DNA of 15,921 nucleotides from Bacillota bacterium (GTDB lineage Bacteria > Bacillota > Clostridia > Lachnospirales > WQUN01), in assembly GCA_009782085.1 (NCBI GenBank), contig WQUN01000040.1:1-15921 (forward strand), in the 5' to 3' direction. Both the position numbers and the translations under genes were made by a program. Shown one piece after another: positions 7,798 through 13,035 of this stretch. Under the pieces are notes generated by a model that was given only the letters and a program-made list of their open reading frames with translations, was not told where the DNA came from and did no database searches. Position 1 is the first letter of the stretch; each line of letters starts with the position of its first letter.

Positions 7798-8001
7798 GTA
7801 TATTTAGCAGGTCAGTCTGATTTATGGAGAAATGCACAAATCACATGTAGGGCAGGGGCTCTGCTCCTGCCGCTTTTGATCTGTTTCTGCCGATACTCAA
7901 CTATATATGTGGTTTACGGCGGGAGCAGAGCCCCCGCCCTACAATTATTTACCGCTGTAATAGGCAAATTCACGGAATTTAGACTGACATGTATATTTAG
8001 C
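7798..8001. repeat. Nested inverted-repeat element flanked by 11-bp direct repeats
   Basis: An 11-bp direct repeat GTATATTTAGC occurs at 7798-7808 and 7991-8001. Just inside are inverted ends GTCAGTCT (7811-7818) and AGACTGAC (7981-7988). Inside those is a long hairpin whose 27-nt arms (7846-7872 and 7917-7943) contain TGTAGGGC and GGGGCTCTGCTCC and match except at two positions that still allow G-U pairs in one strand's RNA. The nesting and the flanking direct repeats suggest an inserted non-coding mobile element. A 106-codon reading frame at 7720-8040 runs through all of it and is not credible. Confidence 0.6.
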
Positions 8002-8009
8002 CGCCGATA

Positions 8010-8038
8010 TTGTTTTCCGAAAACCCCTGTGCTAAAAT
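8010..8038 (+). promoter_or_regulatory. Predicted sigma-A promoter for the nadK operon
   Basis: -35 TTGTTT (8010-8015), a 17-nt spacer, and -10 TAAAAT (8033-8038). Transcription would begin near 8045, a few bases before the structured leader element at 8051-8152, so that element should be part of the nadK mRNA. Confidence 0.65.
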
Positions 8039-8050
8039 AGGATCGTATAA

Positions 8051-8152
8051 GTCGTTACGATTTGAAATGAGCTGAAAACGAGCGCGAGACGATCAACAAT
8101 GTAAGAGGGGCGTTTCGCGCGAAGATTGAAGCTCAATTTCAAACGAAACGAC
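8051..8152 (+). repeat. Structured leader/repeat element, copy A (upstream of nadK)
   Basis: A 102-bp element homologous to copy B at 12917-13007. The outer arms (8051-8073 and 8130-8152) form an imperfect inverted repeat starting GTCGTTACG and ending CGAAACGAC. The conserved core GAAATGAGCTGAAAACGAGC is identical in both copies. An inner 10-bp stem pairs GCGCGAGACG (8082-8091) with CGTTTCGCGC (8111-8120). GATCGT (8041-8046), just outside, can pair with ACGATC (8089-8094). The right arm ends 3 nt before the nadK ATG. It could be a cis-regulatory RNA or a MITE-like repeat used as a leader; I know of no named family that matches. Confidence 0.6.
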
Positions 8153-8155
8153 CAT

Positions 8156-8983
8156 ATGGCGACGGGGGTTTTCTCTTTGCAAAGGATCGGGGTTGTCACA
8201 AACACGGAGAAGGACGCCGATTTTTCATATACGGAAAAGGTGTTGGGCTGGATAAAGGAACGCGGCGGCGAGCCGGTCCCCTTTGACGGAAACGCGGGGG
8301 AGTTTTACGGCTCATGCCACATGGCGGTAGTTCTGGGCGGGGACGGCACCATTTTGCGCGCGGCCAGGGAGGCCGCCAAATATGACGTTCCGATCCTCGG
8401 GATCAACCTGGGCGGGCTGGGATACCTGACCGACGCGGACAAAGACGACGGCGAGAACGCCGTGGCGCGGGCGATGAGCGGCCGGTACAGGCTCGAAAAG
8501 CGCATGATGCTGGCCCTGGACGGAAAGTTCCCCGTCCTGAACGACGTCTTTGTGTACAGGGGCGGCGCGGGCAGGATGATTTCCGTGGAGATATACATAA
8601 ACGGCGACTATATGGACACTTTCCGGGGCGACGGGCTGATCGTCTCCACGCCGACCGGCTCCACGGCGTACAACCTCTCCGCCGGCGGCCCGATTTTGAA
8701 GCCGGACAGCGAGATGATCTGCATCACCGGCATCTGCCCGCACTCCCTGACGCAGAGGCCCTGGGTCATCTCCGGCGACGACGTGGTCGGGATACGGCTT
8801 AAGGGCGGGGCCGACGCGTCCGCCAGAGAGGCCGGCGTGATCGTGGACGGGGAGGACAGGACCGTCGTCACGCGGGACGGATTCATAAGCATCGCGCGCG
8901 CGAAAGAGCACGCGACGATCATGCGGACGACGGGCCAGAACTTTTACGAGATACTGCGGCGGAAAATGGGCAGGGACCTGTAG
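8156..8983 (+). CDS. nadK: NAD kinase
   Basis: Phosphorylates NAD+ to NADP+ in the cytoplasm. The 276-aa product has the family's motifs: IGVVTNTEKD near the N-terminus; GGDGT with the catalytic Asp about residue 63; NLGGLGYLTD (usually NLGHLGFL); the diagnostic TGSTAYNLSAGGPI; and a C-terminal region ending with the DGFISIARAK-type strand. It is the first gene of nadK-argR-recN, a conserved Firmicutes cluster. The start is uncertain: the ATG at 8156 has no ribosome site because the structured element ends 3 nt before it; a TTG at 8126 lies inside that element; a TTG at 8177, 8 nt after GGGGG, would give MQRIGVVTN, which fits the family N-terminus well. I give the ATG as a compromise. The product assignment is secure. 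Confidence 0.95.
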   Translation: MATGVFSLQRIGVVTNTEKDADFSYTEKVLGWIKERGGEPVPFDGNAGEFYGSCHMAVVLGGDGTILRAAREAAKYDVPILGINLGGLGYLTDADKDDGENAVARAMSGRYRLEKRMMLALDGKFPVLNDVFVYRGGAGRMISVEIYINGDYMDTFRGDGLIVSTPTGSTAYNLSAGGPILKPDSEMICITGICPHSLTQRPWVISGDDVVGIRLKGGADASAREAGVIVDGEDRTVVTRDGFISIARAKEHATIMRTTGQNFYEILRRKMGRDL

Positions 8984-8997
8984 GCGGAGGTGTTCCC

Positions 8998-9453
8998 GTG
9001 AAAGTCAAGCGGCATTCGAAGATAATCGAGCTCGTGGAAAACTACGACATAGAGACCCAGGAGGAACTGGCGGAGCGGCTCCGCGGAGCGGGTTTCGACG
9101 TGACGCAGGCCACTGTCTCCAGGGACATCAGGAACCTGAGGCTGATGAAGATACCCGCCGGCGAAGGGCGGCAGAAGTATTCGCCCACCGCCCCGGACGC
9201 GGGCCACGTCACCGACAAGCTCATATCCGTTTTCCGGAACGGCGCGGTCAGCCTGGATTACGCGGACAATTTCGTCGTGATCAAGACCCTGTCGGGCCTC
9301 GCGATGGGCGTCGCCGCGTCGCTGGACAAGATGGGCTATCCCGAGATCATGGGTTCCATCGCCGGGGACGACGTCATCTTCTGCATGACCAGAAGCGAGG
9401 AGGCCGCGACGGTTTTGGTGAAAAAGCTAAACGCGGTTTTGCCGGAAAACTGA
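8998..9453 (+). CDS. argR: Arginine repressor ArgR
   Basis: A 151-aa hexameric transcription factor that senses L-arginine and controls arginine biosynthesis and catabolism genes. The N-terminal winged helix has the signature QATVSRDIRNLRLMK (about residues 37-51). The C-terminal domain has GSIAGDDVIFCM, the arginine-binding GDD loop, so both halves are intact. The GTG start is set by GGAGG 7 nt upstream, and the gene begins 14 nt after the nadK stop, so it is part of that operon. In Firmicutes argR is commonly kept beside recN even when its targets are elsewhere; no arginine genes or obvious ARG boxes are visible in this window. High confidence. Confidence 0.95.
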   Translation: MKVKRHSKIIELVENYDIETQEELAERLRGAGFDVTQATVSRDIRNLRLMKIPAGEGRQKYSPTAPDAGHVTDKLISVFRNGAVSLDYADNFVVIKTLSGLAMGVAASLDKMGYPEIMGSIAGDDVIFCMTRSEEAATVLVKKLNAVLPEN

Positions 9454-9500
9454 CAAACGTTGCGTAAAATACCGTCTACCTATAAACAGCGGAGGCCTGT

Positions 9501-11183
9501 ATGCTGGAAAACCTGCGCGTGCAAAACGTCGTGCTGATCGGCGAGGCCGAACTCCGCTTCCGCGAGGGTCTGAACATCCTCTCCGGCGAGACCGGCGCGG
9601 GGAAGTCCATCATAATCGACGCGCTTAAATTCGCGCTGGGAGGCCGCGCCGGGAAGGATTTCCTGCGCGCCGGCGAGCAGGTCGCCTCCGTGGACGCGCT
9701 TTTTCGTGTAAGAGAAGGGAAAAACGCCGAGGCGCTGCGCCTGGCTGGCGTCGGGCCCGACGAGGACGGGAGCGTCCTGCTCTCGCGGACGCTGAATTCA
9801 CAGGGCAAGTCCTTCTGCCGTATCAACGGAAAGCCCGCGGCGACGGGGATGCTCCGGGCGGCGGCCGGTTCGCTGATCGACATCCACGGCCAGCATGAGA
9901 ACATGTCTTTGTTCGACTCCGGCCGGCATCTGGATATCCTGGACATGTTCCGCGCCGACGGGGCCGCCGGCGTTAAAAATGACCTGGAGGAGGCGTACGC
10001 GCGGTTCCACGGGGTCATGAAGGAGATCAAGACGCTTACTGCGGTGGCGGCCGACGGGGACGCGAAGCTAGAAAACCTGAATTTTCAGATAGAGGAGCTT
10101 AAAAGCGTAAGGCTTATGCCCAAAGAGGAGGAGGCGCTGATAAGGAGGCGCGACGCTCTCCGCCATTCCGGCAGGATTTACGCGGACGCCGTGGAGGCGC
10201 TCGCGCTCCTGCGCGGGGGCGGCGACGGGGAGGATTCGGCCGAAAGCCGCGTTTCGAGGGCGGCGTCCGTTTGGAAGGGCGTCGCCGGCCTCGACGGGTC
10301 CCAGGAGGAGCTGGCGGGGCAGTTTCTCGAGCTGGCCGGGCGGCTTTCGGAGATAACCGGGGAGATCGAGAGATACGCCGGCGGCCTGGAGGAAGACCCC
10401 GCGGCGCTTGACAGGATAGAGGCGAGGCTCGACCTGATCGCCCGGGTCAGGCGGAAATACGGCGGGGACGCCGAAAGCGCCCTGAAGCGGCTGGATAAAC
10501 TCGAGCGGGAGTCGGAGGCGATTGTAAGCGCGGCGGAGAGGCTCGGCCGGCTCGGCCCGGAGAGGAAAAAACGCGCCGTCGCGCTGATAAAGCTCTCGTC
10601 GGAGCTTTCCGACGAGCGAAAAGCCGCCGCGGACGGCCTGCGGACGAAAGTCGAGGCGGTCCTGAGGGAACTGGGCATGAAAAACGCCCGCTTCGAGATA
10701 AAGATGGACAAAAAAAAAGCGTTTTCGCCGAACGGCTTCGATACGGCAGAGTTCCTGATCTCCCCGAACCAGGGGGAGGAACCGAAGCCCCTGTCGAAGA
10801 TAGCCTCCGGCGGGGAAGTCTCGCGGGTCATGCTGGCGATAAAGACCGCGCTGGCGGACGTGGACCTGACGGAGGCGTTCGTGTTCGACGAGATAGACGC
10901 CGGCGTCAGCGGCCGGACGGCCCAGAAAGTCGCCGAGAAACTGCGCTTCCTGGCCGGGAAGCACCAGATAATCTGCATAACGCACCTGCCGCAGATCGCG
11001 GCTATGGCCGACGCGCACTTTTTGATAGAGAAGAAATCCGACGGCGCGCGGACGACGACCTCGGTGAGCGAACTGGACGCGGAGCGCTCCGTCATGGAGC
11101 TGGCCCGGCTGATCGGCGGGGCGAGAATAACCGAAGCGACCGTGAAGGCTGCGAAAGAGCTGAAGGAGATGGCAATATCATGA
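9501..11183 (+). CDS. recN: DNA repair protein RecN
   Basis: RecN is an SMC-like ATPase that gathers broken DNA ends during double-strand-break repair by homologous recombination. At 560 aa it is full length. Walker A GETGAGKS is at residues 29-36; the ABC signature SKIASGGEVSR is near 432-442; Walker B AFVFDEIDAGVSG has its catalytic Asp-Glu at 463-464; the D-loop and the switch segment ITHLPQIAA follow. Between the ATPase halves lies a long Glu/Lys/Arg-rich coiled coil (about 150-390). GGAGG 5 nt before the ATG fixes the start. It follows argR by 47 nt; I found no LexA-type operator upstream, so damage control is not evident here. Its last codon overlaps the next gene by ATGA. Confidence 0.96.
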   Translation: MLENLRVQNVVLIGEAELRFREGLNILSGETGAGKSIIIDALKFALGGRAGKDFLRAGEQVASVDALFRVREGKNAEALRLAGVGPDEDGSVLLSRTLNSQGKSFCRINGKPAATGMLRAAAGSLIDIHGQHENMSLFDSGRHLDILDMFRADGAAGVKNDLEEAYARFHGVMKEIKTLTAVAADGDAKLENLNFQIEELKSVRLMPKEEEALIRRRDALRHSGRIYADAVEALALLRGGGDGEDSAESRVSRAASVWKGVAGLDGSQEELAGQFLELAGRLSEITGEIERYAGGLEEDPAALDRIEARLDLIARVRRKYGGDAESALKRLDKLERESEAIVSAAERLGRLGPERKKRAVALIKLSSELSDERKAAADGLRTKVEAVLRELGMKNARFEIKMDKKKAFSPNGFDTAEFLISPNQGEEPKPLSKIASGGEVSRVMLAIKTALADVDLTEAFVFDEIDAGVSGRTAQKVAEKLRFLAGKHQIICITHLPQIAAMADAHFLIEKKSDGARTTTSVSELDAERSVMELARLIGGARITEATVKAAKELKEMAIS

Positions 11184-12178
11184 CATCCAAAGAGCGCGTC
11201 AGGCGCGCGATCAATTTCACCGTCCCGGACAGGCTTCCGATGCAGTTCAACGCCTTCGGCGTCAGCGACGTCGCCTGGCTCGGCTGGAACCAGACCGGTA
11301 CCGGCGACCACGCCGTGCGCGAGACTTACGACGAGTGGGGCTGCAAGTGGGGCCGGAGCGAGGTCCAAAACATGGGGAGGGTCACGGGCAACCCGCTGGA
11401 GGATTGGGAGAGCCTGGCGGGCTATAAATTCCCCGATCCCGACGACCCCGCCTTTTACGCGGGCATGGAGGAGAGGGCCGCGCAAGTTCCGGGGGACAAG
11501 TACGTGTTGACCGGCATCTTCATGGTGCTGTTCGAACGGCTGCACAGCCTCCGCGGCTTCGAGAACTTTCTGACCGACCTGTACCTGGAACCGGAAAAGG
11601 CCGCCGCCTTGGCCGACCGCGTCGTGGATTTCGACGTGAGGATCATCCGGAATATAAAAAAGCGCTTCCCGACGGAGATCGACGGCATCTCCTTCACAGA
11701 CGACTGGGGCACGGAGCAGGCGTCCATCATCGGCAAAGAGCTGTTCGACGAATTTTTCGGGCCCCGCTACCGCGTCATCTTCGGCGAGTGCGAGGCGGCT
11801 GGCTGGGACGTGTGGCTCCACTCCTGCGGGAAGGTGACGGAACTGGTTCCGTCGCTTCTGGACGCCGGCGTGAAGGTCCTGGAACTGCAGCAGCCGCGCG
11901 TGTTAGGCATAGAGGAGTTCGGGCGCGAATTCGCCGGGAAGGTGTGCCTCGTCTCAACCTGCGACATCCAGCATACGCTGCCGTTCAAATCGGACGAGGA
12001 AATAAGGCGGGAGGCGAAGCTGCTGGTGGACTGCTGGGGAACGCCGGGGGGCGGATTCATCGTCTCGGACTACGGGGACGGCGCCGCGATAGGCGTGCGG
12101 GCGGACGCCAAGCGGGTCATGTACGACGCGTTTGCGGAGTACGACAGATGGCGGAAAAACGGAGGCAATCCCCGGTAA
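11180..12178 (+). CDS. Uroporphyrinogen decarboxylase (URO-D) superfamily protein, second paralogue
   Basis: A 332-aa URO-D-fold protein, distinct from the one at 1852-2847. Seen: an N-terminal MTSKERVRRAINFTVPDRLP, a very common opening for this superfamily; FTDDWGTEQASII in mid-chain; DVWLHSCGKVTELVPSLLDAG, whose H-x-C is the expected zinc-ligand motif of methyltransferase-type members; and a C-terminal VSDYGDGAAIGV where many relatives have a His-containing motif. By family knowledge it could move a methyl group to or from a corrinoid, or act on another small molecule; HemE function is unlikely. It overlaps recN by ATGA, with AAGGAG 11 nt upstream, so it is probably co-transcribed with the DNA repair genes, an odd partnership. 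Its TAA stop is also the first copy of the duplication flanking a MITE-like element. Confidence 0.8.
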   Translation: MTSKERVRRAINFTVPDRLPMQFNAFGVSDVAWLGWNQTGTGDHAVRETYDEWGCKWGRSEVQNMGRVTGNPLEDWESLAGYKFPDPDDPAFYAGMEERAAQVPGDKYVLTGIFMVLFERLHSLRGFENFLTDLYLEPEKAAALADRVVDFDVRIIRNIKKRFPTEIDGISFTDDWGTEQASIIGKELFDEFFGPRYRVIFGECEAAGWDVWLHSCGKVTELVPSLLDAGVKVLELQQPRVLGIEEFGREFAGKVCLVSTCDIQHTLPFKSDEEIRREAKLLVDCWGTPGGGFIVSDYGDGAAIGVRADAKRVMYDAFAEYDRWRKNGGNPR

Positions 12179-12274
12179 GGAACTGTCCAGAAATAAACTG
12201 ATAATATTTTTTTGAAACGCCGTAGAAGCGTTCGTCGTTTCAAAAAAATGTGCATGTTATTTCTGGACAGTTCC
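12179..12274. mobile_element. MITE-like element, 96 bp, 18-bp perfect inverted ends, TAA duplication
   Basis: The ends are GGAACTGTCCAGAAATAA (12179-12196) and its exact reverse complement (12257-12274). TAA flanks the element on both sides (12176-12178 and 12275-12277), consistent with a 3-bp target duplication. An inner perfect arm TTTTTTTGAAACG (12207-12219) pairs with 12236-12248. No transposase is encoded, so it would have to be moved by an insertion sequence elsewhere with the same ends. The left TAA is the stop codon of the upstream URO-D gene, so insertion there left that protein intact. Confidence 0.75.
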
Positions 12275-12296
12275 TAACCCCCGGAACCCCTTTTTT

Positions 12297-12360
12297 GTCA
12301 TTCTGGAGCGCAGAGAAGAATCCTATGTTTTGAATGATCCTTCGCTTCGCTCAGGATGAC
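12297..12360. repeat. Dispersed palindromic repeat (GTCATTCTGGAGCGC family)
   Basis: The left arm begins GTCATTCTGGAGCGCAGAGA and the right arm ends CTTCGCTTCGCTCAGGATGAC-like (12340-12360), its imperfect reverse complement. Same family as 4852-4915, 5037-5063 and 12831-12886. Confidence 0.7.
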
Positions 12361-12395
12361 AGTTTATATAGGTTGCCCTATATTGAACAGTTATA

Positions 12396-12459
12396 ATTTG
12401 TAGGGAACGGTCTTGACCGTTCCGCATATTTGTAGGGAACGGTCTTGACCGTTCCGCAT
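12396..12459. repeat. Perfect 32-bp tandem repeat, two units, each a hairpin
   Basis: Units 12396-12427 and 12428-12459 are identical. Each contains GGAACGGTC, TT, GACCGTTCC, a 9-bp hairpin, preceded by TTGTAG. No coding potential. Confidence 0.85.
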
Positions 12460-12529
12460 TATACCGGAGTGCGAAAACATTAGCCTCCTCTGTCCACATC
12501 GTCGGCTAATGTTTTCTGCATCCGGTATA
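12460..12529. repeat. 70-bp hairpin repeat, copy 1
   Basis: TATACCGGA (12460-12468) pairs with TCCGGTATA (12521-12529). An inner 13-bp stem pairs GAAAACATTAGCC with GGCTAATGTTTTC around a loop of about 18 nt containing TCCTCTGTCCAC. It starts directly after the 32-bp tandem repeat. Copy 2 is at 12556-12625. Confidence 0.85.
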
Positions 12530-12555
12530 GTACAGCATATCAAAAAAAGTGGTGT

Positions 12556-12625
12556 TATACCGGAGTGCGAAAACATTAGCCTCCTCTGTCCACGTCGTCG
12601 GCAAATGTTTTCTGCATCCGGTATA
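12556..12625. repeat. 70-bp hairpin repeat, copy 2
   Basis: A direct copy of 12460-12529 with the same arms. It differs at one loop base and at one stem base (GGCAAATG instead of GGCTAATG), which weakens one pair. The two copies are 26 nt apart. Confidence 0.85.
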
Positions 12626-12666
12626 GTCGGAAATATGGTTGAATTGCCAAACAGTCAAAACATACA

Positions 12667-12733
12667 GTAGGGCGGGGGCTTGCCCCCGCCGGAAGCTCCC
12701 GTATGGCGCGGCGGGGGCAAGCCCCCGCCCTAC
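12667..12733. repeat. GC-rich hairpin with perfect 24-bp stem
   Basis: Arms 12667-12690 and 12710-12733 are exact reverse complements, built on GTAGGGCGGGGGCTTGCC. Each arm is itself nearly palindromic (GGCGGGGGCTTGCCCCCGCC). Loop of 19 nt. Related in its outer GTAGGGC/GCCCTAC ends to the hairpin at 7846-7943. Confidence 0.85.
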
Positions 12734-12830
12734 ATTTGCGGCACGTTATTCAATATAAAAAGCTATGCTTCTTATACATTTAGTATTATCAACCTTATTT
12801 CCGACTAACACCAAAAAAGTTGGGCTGTAT

Positions 12831-12886
12831 GTCATCCTGAGCGAAGCGAAGGATCTTAAGATTCTTCGGCTTCGCCTCAGAATGAC
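12831..12886. repeat. Dispersed palindromic repeat (GTCATCCTGAGCGAAGCG family)
   Basis: A compact full palindrome: GTCATCCTGAGCGAAGCGAA, then GGATCTTAAGATTC, then an arm ending CTCAGAATGAC. It lies 30 nt upstream of structured element B. With the entries at 12179-12733 it accounts for most of the 857-nt gene-free region; the remaining pieces (12734-12830) are AT-rich and show nothing recognisable except the 20-nt remnant at 12793-12812 shared with 4945-4964. Confidence 0.75.
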
Positions 12887-12916
12887 CATGAGCGGTAATT
12901 TTTGGGACGATATATA

Positions 12917-13007
12917 GTCGTTTCGATTCGAAATGAGCTGAAAACGAGCGCGAAACGACTGTTGTTCTATCGCGCGAAGTTTGAAGCTCAATTTCAAACG
13001 AAACGAC
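12917..13007 (+). repeat. Structured leader/repeat element, copy B (upstream of the LysM-G5 gene)
   Basis: A 91-bp homologue of 8051-8152. Arm 1 GTCGTTTCG (12917-12925) can pair with arm 2 CGAAACGAC (12951-12959), extending to 10 bp with the flanking A and T, or with arm 3 CGAAACGAC (12999-13007), where it continues into an imperfect 23-nt outer stem. A second inner stem pairs GCGCG (12948-12952) with CGCGC (12971-12975) and overlaps arm 2, so the two folds exclude each other. The element ends 14 nt before the ribosome site AGGGAGG of the next gene. No clear promoter was found just upstream. Confidence 0.6.
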
Positions 13008-13035
13008 AATACTGGAGGACAGGGAGGCGCGCCGC

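Noticed and set aside
7720..8040. Plus-strand frame of 106 codons in the kinase-nadK gap
   Set aside because: Lies wholly across hairpin repeats; the Cys-rich translation reflects the repeats.
10178..11821. Minus-strand frame of 547 codons
   Set aside because: Spans the antisense of both recN and the following URO-D gene; no domain is recognisable and no ribosome site supports it.
12207..12248. Intrinsic terminator after the recN/URO-D operon
   Set aside because: The hairpin is strong but is flanked by T before and A after on both strands, so no U-tract follows the stem; it is better explained as the core of the MITE.
12396..12625. CRISPR-like array
   Set aside because: Repeats are abutting or only two in number, with no regular spacers and no cas genes.
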